Shown here: positions 55,301-64,000 of the stretch, in pieces
How positions within the stretch are numbered: position 1 is the stretch's first letter
How the letters are laid out: each line of letters starts with the position of its first letter
Origin: Candidatus Bathyarchaeia archaeon
GTDB taxonomy: Archaea > Thermoproteota > Bathyarchaeia > Bathyarchaeales > DTEX01
NCBI GenBank assembly: GCA_038868075.1
Contig: JAWBXB010000004.1
Span: 1-64,000 of the forward strand
Direction of reading: 5' to 3'
DNA: 64,000 nucleotides
Translations under genes and position numbers: made by a program
The notes under the pieces: generated by a model
Database searches by the model: none
Told to the model about the DNA's origin: nothing
Seen by the model: only the letters and a program-made list of their open reading frames with translations

Positions 55301-58300
55301 ATGCGAAATAAGCGTAAACTTGCCCTCTTATTTACTTTCTTTTTTTCCTTATTCCTATACTCAAGTCCTATTTTGATTTATTCGAAACAAGATTTCTTGC
55401 AGATTCATGAGATTTTAAATTACATGGATGTTTTAAATCAGTTTAACATGTCAAGGATCGAAGAACATGTTCGTTTCTTTTCAAGCCTTGGCACGAGAAT
55501 GACTGGTTACCCCGGATATTACGGAGCCTCAAATTACATCTATAATTTTCTTAAAAAAATTGCAAATCTTTCAGATGTTCAATTCCACAATTTTACGGTA
55601 ACGGTTCCAATAGATTATGGAGCTACTTTAACAATTCTAGAATTAAACAAAGATATTGAAATTTATCCTCTTTATCCGAATCTAGTGGCTACGTCCTCAA
55701 CGCCCAATGAAGGTATAAGTGGACGATTAATTTATGCTGGTGAGGGAGATTTAGCCAAATATGATAATCAAGAAGTCGATGGTAGTATTGTGCTTATGGA
55801 ATTTAATAGTGGCAGAAGATGGCTAGAAGCAGTTAATCTTGGCGCGAAAGCCGTTATCTTTATTGAGCCGAACATGACAGTTTTAGATGAAATATCGCAA
55901 AAATCATTACCGATTCCGCTAAGCTTTCTAAGATTCTATATCTCCCCTAAAGATGCGGAGTACCTACTCTCCATCTTAAATGGGGAAAATAATGGTACTG
56001 TTCATGTCCGAGTGAAATCCAAAATGGAATGGAAGAAAATTGAGGCAAGAAATATTATTGGGTTTATTAAAGGAACAATTTTTCCGGACAAAATCATAGT
56101 TCTAAGCGCTTATTACGATTCATTTTCAATAGTTCCATCGTTAGCTCCTGGAGCTGAAGAGTCTTGTGGAATTGCAGCACTTCTCGAAATGGCCGCATTC
56201 TTTAGCAAAAATAATCCATCATATACACTTATGTTCTTGGCTCTTTCGGGTCATCATCAGGGTATATCTGGGGCTCGCGCTTTTGCTGAGGATTTCTTCT
56301 TTACTGAGAAGTGGAATACTATAGGGCAAAAAATAATTTTACTAATAAATTTGGATATATGTTCCTGTAACGATTGGATTGCCCCCACAGTTGGAGGCGG
56401 TTGGATCTTCTTTCGTGATGATGTAGTTAAACCTTGGGGTACTTTAATAAACTTCTTCATCTCACTAAAGGAACGGGTAGAGACCGCTGTAGGCAAAATA
56501 TATAAAGTTACATCAATTGGACAGAGCGGGCAATTTCATAAGGGAGGATATGCGGGATTGTTCCCTGCTCATTTCTTTCCAATCGATAGCCAGGCTTTTA
56601 CTTTGGCAGGTGCACCTGCCTTCAGTATAATAACTCCATTCCGATGGGGAAGATTCATATATTCTCCGTTAGATACTTTTGAAAAAATTAATGTGGAAAA
56701 CTTAAGATCCCAAATCGAGTATGCACTATGTTCACTTTATACCCTCGCTAATATTGATTTATTTTCACACATCCCGGCGCTAAAGTCAGGATGGAGTCCT
56801 GGAAGAGAAGAATTTAGGTATGGGCATGTTGGCGGGGCATTTGGCATATTGAAGGGTACTGTAGCTACATGGAACCAAACAATCGGGTGGTACTCAAGCA
56901 TTCCAAACGCGTTAGTATGCTGGGTGGATGATGGACCAATGTATCCTATGAGACTTTGGTGGGATGCTATACATGTTGACATGGCTGACGAAAATGGCAA
57001 TTTTAAGATTTACGGAGTTGCTACAAGCGGTTCGCTTGCCTCCGGCGGTGAGCAGGCTGGTTCAGGGTTCCGTAAAGTTGGAAGCGCAGGAACATATCAG
57101 CTATCAGCTTTTGTAGTGGATTCTACTGGCTCAATAGTTTATGCTACTGATTTTGGGAAATATAAATGGATTAGCGGTCCAGAGAGAGTAAGCGTTTTCC
57201 TTCCAAGGGGAGTTAATGACATTGGTTATCTCGTGGTTTTTGAATGTGGAAGTCTTGTCTTATTAGATTTATATGACTCATCTCGTCAACAAATACCCTT
57301 AGATGGAAGCCTAAGTATTAAAGTTAATTCTTTCTATTCGCATGCAACACCCGACTCCTACAGCTGGTATATCGATTTGGATCCTCGAACAGGTTATTCT
57401 GTTGCCACAATCTTTATTCAGCCAACTATGCCTGTTGAAATACTTGTTACAGCATCTTATGCAAGGAGATACCCATTGTTGGCGCTGATTAATGCTAGCA
57501 GGGGTAATCCTATGGGTTCAGGTTATACAGTGAACGTGGGTGAACAATATATTATAAAGAATTCAGCTCTCCATTACGCAGAAAATTTATACTTTATCAA
57601 TGAAAAGCGATTTACAGAGCTGCAAAGTTTTCATATAGAAATACCTAGTTCACAAATGCACATTAACGCCAGCGAATTCATTAAGCGTTCCCGTGAATGT
57701 TTATCTCAGAAGTTATATAATAAGGCATATGCGCTCTCAAACTGGGCTCTTTCTCTTGAAAGATACGTCTATGTTGATGTAAGAAAAGCTATTGAGGATT
57801 CTGTGATTAGCATATCCTTTTTTGCCGCCATTCTTATTCCATTTGCTTTTCTGTCAGAAAGATTATTGATAGGCTGGAGTGGAGTGAAAAGATTAAGTGG
57901 GGTGCTGTTAGTAATTCTCATATACCTTTCATTATTTCTTTTATTTCATCCTGGTTTTAAATTAGCTGGAGACGCGCCTATGATTCTTATAGGATTTACA
58001 TCTTTAATATTAACAATACCAATTCTGTTGGTTATCCTAGATATTCTATTGAAATATCTCCGTGAAATTACGCGAAAGAAGATAGGTACACATTTGATTG
58101 AGATAAAGAGAATGGGGTTAGGGATAATCTTACTATCATTTTCTACCGGCATCGAAAATCTGAAAAGGAGAAAAGTTAGATCTCTGCTAATATTACTGCA
58201 GGTAATTATTGTATCTACGTCAATAACATCTTTCACATCATTGTCTCCTATAAGCTATATGCGACCTGACAAATTCTCTGATATTGCACCCTACAGCGGT

Positions 58301-59794
58301 ATCCTTATTCGGGAGCTTTCCTGGGGAAGAGGATGGATTGGATTTAATGAAAAAATATTGGATAATATTAAACTATTATTGGGCGACGAAGAAGCGGTGA
58401 TATCTCCTAGAGCATGGATCTACCCAGGTCCAGGTCCACTCTTCACATTTATTATATCATATGGATCGAGGACCCTGAATGAAACCGAAGCGATTTTAGG
58501 TTTCACACATAAAGAGGCTGAAATACTCCCGGTAAAAGAAGCGTTAATAAGTGGAGATTGGTTTAAAGATGATGATTGTTGGTGTTGTATTTTACCAAAC
58601 ACTATTGCCACTAAACTGGGGGTTTCAGTGAATGAGACTATTTATATAATGGAGTTACCATTCAAAGTTTCGGGAATAGTAAATGAAACAAGGTTTTCTT
58701 TAATTAAAGATTTAGATCAGGAATCAGTTACCCCCCTACTTTTAGAGATTGTACCAGGTTTTGGTACTCACTTAATTACAGAGGTATGTATAATAGTGCC
58801 ATATAAGACAGCGATTCATCTTGGAGGAACACTTATGTCTATTTCACTTAAAACTAGTCAGAACTCCACATTAAAGATGGCTGAAACATTATACTTTCTC
58901 TTTAGGGATCTTAATATATACTTTGTTTCTGATGAAAAAACCTATATTTATAGATCCGGTATATCTCAACATTTATTTGGATGGCAATATCAAATTCTGC
59001 CAGTTTTTATAGCAATTCTCTCCATACTTTCGCTGTCATTAGGCTCTCTTAACGAGAGAAAAAGAGAAATAATGATTTATAGTACTGTAGGTTTATCCCC
59101 CTCACATATAACTATGATGTTTCTTGGCGAATACTTAATTTATGCAATAGTTGGAAGTATAACGGGTTACCTGATATCACTAGGTAGCAATTATATGCTT
59201 AATTTGTTTGGAAGGGGGCTTCACGTAAATACCTCGTCTTCTTGGGTCCTCATAATTCTGTGTTCTATGATGCTAATAATTATTTTATCCACAATTTACC
59301 CAGCATATGTAGCATCAAGTCTCACCACCCCATCTAAGGAGAGAGTCTGGGTGATTCCGACGGAGCCAAAAAATGATGAATGGATCATACCGCTACCATT
59401 CGTGATAGAGAGCGATAATGAGGCGAAAGCTGTAACATTCTATTTGTACGAATACATGGAATCTCACTTAAGCCCAGCTGCCGAACAATTCTGGGTATTG
59501 AATCTTCAGCAGATAACGGAAAATATTGATGGCGTTGAATCTAAGACATTAGATACGGTTGTACGCTTGGCACCTTATGAGGCTAATATCGTTGAAGACG
59601 CTAAATTTAGAATAATTAGAGATAATGTTTCTGGAAAATATTTTGTGCAAGTATTTCTGCATCGAAGAAGCGGGGAGAAATCGGTCTGGAGGAATCTGAA
59701 TAAAAGTTTTGTTGACAACATCCGTAAGCAATTATTATTATGGAGAAGCTTGAATAAGATGGAAAAAGAGCGTTATGGTGAGGGGCTAGAATGA
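55301..59794 (+). CDS. M28-peptidase-like domain fused to FtsX-like permease, degenerate metal site
   Basis: 1497 residues. A signal peptide or anchor (about 8-27) precedes an M28-like extracellular domain with a PA-type insert. The metal site is altered: canonical His is Tyr271 (SAYYDS), GADDN is GAEES (284-288), the catalytic EE is His318-His319 (SGHHQG), and the last His before DT is also replaced. A beta-rich middle region (about 500-780) follows. From about residue 830 it has membrane helices and a MacB/FtsX-type permease with NERKREIMIYSTVGLSPSHI. The next start overlaps its stop as ATGA. Possibly a non-hydrolytic binding protein or a new metal-site variant. Confidence 0.75.
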   Translation: MRNKRKLALLFTFFFSLFLYSSPILIYSKQDFLQIHEILNYMDVLNQFNMSRIEEHVRFFSSLGTRMTGYPGYYGASNYIYNFLKKIANLSDVQFHNFTVTVPIDYGATLTILELNKDIEIYPLYPNLVATSSTPNEGISGRLIYAGEGDLAKYDNQEVDGSIVLMEFNSGRRWLEAVNLGAKAVIFIEPNMTVLDEISQKSLPIPLSFLRFYISPKDAEYLLSILNGENNGTVHVRVKSKMEWKKIEARNIIGFIKGTIFPDKIIVLSAYYDSFSIVPSLAPGAEESCGIAALLEMAAFFSKNNPSYTLMFLALSGHHQGISGARAFAEDFFFTEKWNTIGQKIILLINLDICSCNDWIAPTVGGGWIFFRDDVVKPWGTLINFFISLKERVETAVGKIYKVTSIGQSGQFHKGGYAGLFPAHFFPIDSQAFTLAGAPAFSIITPFRWGRFIYSPLDTFEKINVENLRSQIEYALCSLYTLANIDLFSHIPALKSGWSPGREEFRYGHVGGAFGILKGTVATWNQTIGWYSSIPNALVCWVDDGPMYPMRLWWDAIHVDMADENGNFKIYGVATSGSLASGGEQAGSGFRKVGSAGTYQLSAFVVDSTGSIVYATDFGKYKWISGPERVSVFLPRGVNDIGYLVVFECGSLVLLDLYDSSRQQIPLDGSLSIKVNSFYSHATPDSYSWYIDLDPRTGYSVATIFIQPTMPVEILVTASYARRYPLLALINASRGNPMGSGYTVNVGEQYIIKNSALHYAENLYFINEKRFTELQSFHIEIPSSQMHINASEFIKRSRECLSQKLYNKAYALSNWALSLERYVYVDVRKAIEDSVISISFFAAILIPFAFLSERLLIGWSGVKRLSGVLLVILIYLSLFLLFHPGFKLAGDAPMILIGFTSLILTIPILLVILDILLKYLREITRKKIGTHLIEIKRMGLGIILLSFSTGIENLKRRKVRSLLILLQVIIVSTSITSFTSLSPISYMRPDKFSDIAPYSGILIRELSWGRGWIGFNEKILDNIKLLLGDEEAVISPRAWIYPGPGPLFTFIISYGSRTLNETEAILGFTHKEAEILPVKEALISGDWFKDDDCWCCILPNTIATKLGVSVNETIYIMELPFKVSGIVNETRFSLIKDLDQESVTPLLLEIVPGFGTHLITEVCIIVPYKTAIHLGGTLMSISLKTSQNSTLKMAETLYFLFRDLNIYFVSDEKTYIYRSGISQHLFGWQYQILPVFIAILSILSLSLGSLNERKREIMIYSTVGLSPSHITMMFLGEYLIYAIVGSITGYLISLGSNYMLNLFGRGLHVNTSSSWVLIILCSMMLIIILSTIYPAYVASSLTTPSKERVWVIPTEPKNDEWIIPLPFVIESDNEAKAVTFYLYEYMESHLSPAAEQFWVLNLQQITENIDGVESKTLDTVVRLAPYEANIVEDAKFRIIRDNVSGKYFVQVFLHRRSGEKSVWRNLNKSFVDNIRKQLLLWRSLNKMEKERYGEGLE

Positions 59795-61650
59795 CTTTTG
59801 AAGAGGTTAAATTAAACTGGAGAATCTTTTTAGTAGTGTTGTACGCTCTAGTAGTTTTTATGCCAGCGCTAATATTAATATATTTATATACCTTTAATTT
59901 AACTCTAGTCACATCAGTTTCTTGGGCAACATTAATACTCTCTATCGAGTTAACACGTTTATCAGGTAAACCTCTCAGTAAATCCGAGGCTGGTGTAATT
60001 TATCTTACATGCAGTGTTTTAGGCTTAATTTGGTATCCGCTTCAATGGATTTACCAAATATACTTCAAAAATTCGCCTGTAGCAAGAGAATTTAAAATAT
60101 CCGATTTAGTACCTGATTTTTACTCTCCTACGGATCCAATTATTTTTGAATCCCGAACATTTTTCGATAATTCATGGTTATTGCCAATAACTGTTGGTTT
60201 ACTTTTCGTTCTATCTATGATCGTTACAGATATATCCCTGGGCATGCTAGCCTATCATATAATAGCTAGAGGGGAAAAACTACCCTTTCCACTTCAACAT
60301 GCAGAGGCTGAGGGAATTATAACATTAACTACTCGAGAAACTAGTAGACTTAGAATTTACGCCATTTCAGCTTTTATTGGGCTTATCTATGGATTTATAG
60401 CTTATGGTGTCCCTCTTATAACCCAAAGTTTAGGTATGCACACAATAATAATTCAAACACCTTGGGTTGACCTTAACAATTTTGTCCATCTAATACTCCC
60501 GGGAGCCTCGCTTGGCTTATCCACCGATCTGATTATATTATCCTTAGGCCTTATTATACCCTTAGAAATATGCTTTAGTATTTTTATCGGATCTTTTGCC
60601 CTATATTTTATTGGAAATTATATATTAGTTATATATGGCTTTACTGATTTTTCTCGTGAATTCAAGTTTGGCATGAGTATAGCTGACTCGATGCAGCGTT
60701 CTCTTATGCATTTCTGGATTTTTCCAGCAATAGGATTCGCAATATCTGTCGGCGTCATGCCAATTCTTACGCATCCTAATGTTTTCATCAATTCTTTAAA
60801 AATTTTGAAAAAAAGTCGTAGAAGTGGCGGTGAAATAGTAGGTTTATACTGGATAATTATAGGGGTCTTATGCGGTACCGTTGGTTCATGTATTCTTACA
60901 TATATTCTTGTGCCAGACTTCCCAATATGGCTTCTTATAATAACGTCATTAGGTTGGTCAACAATTTTTTCAATAACCTGTTCTCGTTCAATTGGATTAA
61001 CTGGAACAAGTTTCGATGTTCCCTTTATAAATTATTTAGTGTATTTAGGAAGCGGTTATAAAGGCTATAAAATATGGTTTGCCCCGCTAGTTCTTGAAAC
61101 TTCGGCAGGGGCGCCGATGTGGTGTGCTAGATTTGAAATTGCGGAGCTCTGTAATTTTAATCCAATAAGCGTGGTTAAGATCTATTTACTACTTACGCCC
61201 TTAACGATCTTATTGGGCTCACTTTATCTAGCCGAGTTCTGGAGAATTGCTCCTATCCCTTCAGCAACTTATCCCGGAGTAGATATTTATTGGCCTATTC
61301 AAGCAACAATTCAATCTATGTGGATTTCAAGATCCATTTCAATTATGCCGAATATGATGATTATTGGTTTTCTGCTCTCCTCGGCTTTGTATTTAGTAAT
61401 CGAGTTTTTGCATCTCCCTATATCTATTGTGGGAATCGGGACAGGACTCTTTACCACAATACCTGTTGCAACAGGGATTTTATTATTTGCGCTCCTAAAG
61501 AAAGGTTTTGAAAAAATCTTTGGTAAAGAGTGGTGGAGAAGATATAGCGCTATTATGGTAGCTGGTCTCTCGGCGGGAGAGGGGTTATCCATAATACTAA
61601 GCAGTACAATATCATTAATTATTAAGGGAGTGAGTCTACTACCATATTAA
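59791..61650 (+). CDS. Second OPT-like membrane transporter
   Basis: 619 residues, about 14 helices, a divergent paralogue of the 680-residue protein: GKPLSKSEAGVIYLTCS near residue 60 and LPFPLQHAEAEGI match its SQxEL and LPFPLAEG loops. Overlaps the fusion gene by 4 bases, so it is translationally coupled. The pair may form a heteromeric or two-substrate uptake system. No ATPase is encoded in this operon. Confidence 0.8.
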   Translation: MTFEEVKLNWRIFLVVLYALVVFMPALILIYLYTFNLTLVTSVSWATLILSIELTRLSGKPLSKSEAGVIYLTCSVLGLIWYPLQWIYQIYFKNSPVAREFKISDLVPDFYSPTDPIIFESRTFFDNSWLLPITVGLLFVLSMIVTDISLGMLAYHIIARGEKLPFPLQHAEAEGIITLTTRETSRLRIYAISAFIGLIYGFIAYGVPLITQSLGMHTIIIQTPWVDLNNFVHLILPGASLGLSTDLIILSLGLIIPLEICFSIFIGSFALYFIGNYILVIYGFTDFSREFKFGMSIADSMQRSLMHFWIFPAIGFAISVGVMPILTHPNVFINSLKILKKSRRSGGEIVGLYWIIIGVLCGTVGSCILTYILVPDFPIWLLIITSLGWSTIFSITCSRSIGLTGTSFDVPFINYLVYLGSGYKGYKIWFAPLVLETSAGAPMWCARFEIAELCNFNPISVVKIYLLLTPLTILLGSLYLAEFWRIAPIPSATYPGVDIYWPIQATIQSMWISRSISIMPNMMIIGFLLSSALYLVIEFLHLPISIVGIGTGLFTTIPVATGILLFALLKKGFEKIFGKEWWRRYSAIMVAGLSAGEGLSIILSSTISLIIKGVSLLPY

Positions 61651-61670
61651 GGAAGACGATGTGAGAAAGC

Positions 61671-64000
61671 ATGAAGACCATTAAACGGTTAGCGCATATT
61701 TGCTCCTCAAACTTCAAATTAACTATTTACAAGGAACCTTCGACTGGAAAATTTGGGTTGAAATTTTTAGACAGAGGGAACTCTAAAAAATGTCTCTTCG
61801 AAAATTTAAAGCCAGCGGAGTTTTCGCTATACAATAAAAACGGTGAGAAACTTTCTACATTAAATTCAGGTTACGATTCGGCAAAATTCTACGGAAGATT
61901 TATAGTGTGCATGAAGAGTTTCAATTTAAAGGATGACCTGAATTTATTATTTAAAGATGTTTTTTCGCTTATAGGTGAAGATTGCTTTAAAATTGACAGA
62001 TTAATTTTCGTGAAAAAAAGCGCAAGAAGTGATGCATTTAATTCTTCTTTTTCTCTCCTAACATCTTCTTATATAAATATGGATGAAAAAGACCTGGAAA
62101 ATTTACTATGGTTTGTACCGGGTGCTTGGTATAAAAAGAATAAATATTCTGAGAGCATTATCGACCCAAAAAATAGGTTTGAATTTTTTAGAGAAGATCG
62201 TTTATCTGCTCCATTAATGATGCTTTTCCTTCCAAACTTAAACTTGTCTTTAACGATTGCTCGAGGAAATATTGATGCCTCCTCAGTTCAGAGAGATTTT
62301 AGAAGGCGCGTGTTAATTGACGGAAGAATTAAAGTTGGAAGTTTTGGCGCAACATATTTCAATAATAGAGTTCTTTTGGGCTGGTGGTATCCGGCCATCG
62401 AAGGTATGTGGAGATATACAGATAGCCCCTCAAATGCTTTTCTTCTCGATTTACATCCCTTAAGTGAGAGTTTCTCTCAGAAATACACTCTGCTGATTAG
62501 ATTAAGGAGTCATGAATCATTTATTAATGCCATACGGGACACATGGAGGTTCTTTTACAAATATTACAATCCAAAATATGTTAATGGTGTAAATTTGAAT
62601 GAAGTTGAGAGATGCTTAATAAATTTTCTTTATAATCAATGCAGAGACTTTGGTGATGATATTATAGGAATACCCCTCTATGTTTGTTCAAGAACAGGAT
62701 ATGTTTGGAATAGAAATCTTGAGGTTGGTCACACAGGTAGACAGCTACTTTCCGCTTATTATTTAATACGTTTCGGTTTCGATAAAAATCGAGTTGACAT
62801 GCTTGAAAAAGGAGAAAAAATAATTGATTTCTGGGTGAAAAAATCCGGTTTTAATCTTTCTCATGTCTCTTATAACCCTGATACACGATGCTGGTATGAT
62901 GATAACATCTACCCCGGCGGAGGATCATCTCCACCGAACAAGGTTTTTTTGAGAAAGGAAGTAGAAGCTCATTTGGCTGTACTTCTCGCTATACAAGAAG
63001 AAGTTAAGAATAGTCGTGAAAAGCCGGAATGGGAAGCGTGGGTTAGGAGTTTTGGTGATTGGTTGATTGAAAATCAAAACCCAGATGGATCTTTCTATCG
63101 CCAATATTATATAGATGGCACGCCTTCTTGGTGTGAAAAAGGTAACACTTACGAAGTCATCCCCTTTTTAATTGAACTTTATCGCTCAACAAATGAGAGA
63201 AAGTATTTGGAATCAGCAATTAAAGCCGGAGAATTCCACTGGAATTTCTATGGAAAAGAATTCGAATTTTTTGGTGCAACTCTTGAGAATCCAAATGTCT
63301 ATGATAAAGAGGCAGGGTCGCATTCTCTAGAAGCCTATTTATCTTTATATGAAGTTTCAGGAGATGAAAAGTGGTTAAAGGCGGCTGAGACAGCAGCATT
63401 ATTTGCTGAAACATGGATTTATATATGGAATGTTCCCATGCCGATTGATGATCCAAAAGTAGAATGGGACTCCTCAAAAACAACTGTCGGTACTGGTTTA
63501 ATAGCGGTTGATCACTCAAACGTAGACATGTATCAATCATTTAATGCATATGAGTATTTTCGTCTTTATCAAATTACAAATGACCCACATTACTTGGATA
63601 TTGCAAGAATCCTACTAAACAATACCAAACAAATGATCGATTTGGATGGAAAGCTCAACCTTGCCGAGCCTGGTTTTCAGCAAGAGGGATGGTGTTTCTC
63701 TGTAGATCGAAAATTAAAAAGGGGTTATGGTGTTTCAGTATGGCTTCCATGGGTTCCAGTATCACATTTACATGGGATTTTTAAAATTAAAGATTCTTAT
63801 GGTACTACAGATTTTGACCTGGTAATGACATTTCCAAAACGGATTATACATGGGATTATAGGTAACATAATAAATACTTCTCTTTTTATTAAATCCTATA
63901 AACCGATAATAAACATATCTATTCCACACAAAATAAAAAAGATTTTTTTAGATTGCCCACCGTTTTCTGAAGTTTTTTTACAGAGAAAAACAACCAGCGT
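61671..64000 (+). CDS. Large alpha/alpha-toroid protein (six-hairpin glycosidase-like), 3' cut by window
   Basis: The frame from ATG 61671 is open for 776 codons to the end of the window, so the C-terminus is missing. It shows repeated helix pairs: WYDDNIYPGGG, NQNPDGSFYRQYY, IELYRSTNERKYLESAIKAG and LYEVSGDEKWLKAAETAALF, typical of (alpha/alpha)6 barrels found in glycoside hydrolases, polysaccharide lyases and epimerases. No signal peptide is clear. Cotranscribed with the transporters, 20 bases after the last one. Glycan processing is likely; the catalytic residues are not identified. Confidence 0.65.
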   Translation, partial: MKTIKRLAHICSSNFKLTIYKEPSTGKFGLKFLDRGNSKKCLFENLKPAEFSLYNKNGEKLSTLNSGYDSAKFYGRFIVCMKSFNLKDDLNLLFKDVFSLIGEDCFKIDRLIFVKKSARSDAFNSSFSLLTSSYINMDEKDLENLLWFVPGAWYKKNKYSESIIDPKNRFEFFREDRLSAPLMMLFLPNLNLSLTIARGNIDASSVQRDFRRRVLIDGRIKVGSFGATYFNNRVLLGWWYPAIEGMWRYTDSPSNAFLLDLHPLSESFSQKYTLLIRLRSHESFINAIRDTWRFFYKYYNPKYVNGVNLNEVERCLINFLYNQCRDFGDDIIGIPLYVCSRTGYVWNRNLEVGHTGRQLLSAYYLIRFGFDKNRVDMLEKGEKIIDFWVKKSGFNLSHVSYNPDTRCWYDDNIYPGGGSSPPNKVFLRKEVEAHLAVLLAIQEEVKNSREKPEWEAWVRSFGDWLIENQNPDGSFYRQYYIDGTPSWCEKGNTYEVIPFLIELYRSTNERKYLESAIKAGEFHWNFYGKEFEFFGATLENPNVYDKEAGSHSLEAYLSLYEVSGDEKWLKAAETAALFAETWIYIWNVPMPIDDPKVEWDSSKTTVGTGLIAVDHSNVDMYQSFNAYEYFRLYQITNDPHYLDIARILLNNTKQMIDLDGKLNLAEPGFQQEGWCFSVDRKLKRGYGVSVWLPWVPVSHLHGIFKIKDSYGTTDFDLVMTFPKRIIHGIIGNIINTSLFIKSYKPIINISIPHKIKKIFLDCPPFSEVFLQRKTTS

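Noticed and set aside
1-64000. CRISPR array
   Set aside because: No regularly spaced direct repeats were seen on reading the window.

Overview
The window is archaeal chromosomal DNA, AT-rich by eye. The evidence is a TFB (zinc ribbon plus two cyclin folds), an aIF1/SUI1 factor, archaeal-type AlaRS, LeuRS and TrpRS, an NreA repair protein, archaeal thymidylate synthase, PyrI, a GPN-loop GTPase, archaeal promoters and CCA-encoding tRNA genes. A four-subunit pyruvate:ferredoxin oxidoreductase, an AOR-type (tungsten/molybdenum pterin) oxidoreductase, rubredoxin and rubrerythrin suggest an anaerobic, probably thermophilic heterotroph. The OPT-like/M28 cluster and secreted proteins resemble what I know from Bathyarchaeia-like TACK archaea, but that placement is an inference.

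Layout. 1-3.2 kb: end of an unknown protein, then a TaqI-type restriction-modification pair with an intact methylase and a multiply frameshifted endonuclease. 3.2-29.6 kb: mostly housekeeping, with alaS-leuS, a membrane protein, an MFS transporter, a GT2 glycosyltransferase, a RecA-like ATPase, rnhB-THEP1-pyrI, a frameshifted membrane protein, LOG, trpS, thyA, hsp20, nreA, an oxidoreductase, two LolD/MacB-type ATPases with a PadR regulator, purE and moaA. 29.6-32.8 kb: an integration scar with a tRNA-Arg(CCT), the C-terminal relic of a tyrosine integrase, a small zinc-ribbon gene, a secreted beta-propeller, and a solitary 3' half of tRNA-Gly(TCC) whose antisense strand carries integrase coding sequence. 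32.8-44.7 kb: AOR with its ferredoxin subunit, tfb with a structured leader, aIF1, a deaminase, the porGDAB operon, a dolichol-kinase-like protein, a GPN GTPase, a methyltransferase and an MBL hydrolase. 44.8-48.6 kb: oxidative-stress and redox block (SOD, rubredoxin, rubrerythrin, Lrp, ferritin-like, thioredoxin, thioredoxin reductase).

48.7-52.9 kb is a gene-decay zone: ZIP transporter, AEC permease, flavodoxin and ACR3 arsenite permease are all broken, an FMN reductase is intact, and a second thioredoxin has a likely frameshift at its 5' end. 53.2-64 kb, after tRNA-Asp(GTC), is the most distinctive part: a tightly coupled four-gene operon with two divergent OPT-like (DUF6785/DUF6784-type) transporters flanking a 1497-residue fusion of an M28-peptidase-like domain with altered metal ligands to an FtsX-like permease, followed by a large alpha/alpha-toroid protein that runs off the window. 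It looks like a surface polymer processing and uptake system.

Many frameshifts in the broken genes look like one-base losses in homopolymer runs. Either these genes are decaying or the assembly has residual homopolymer errors; the in-frame stop in the ZIP gene favours real decay at that locus.
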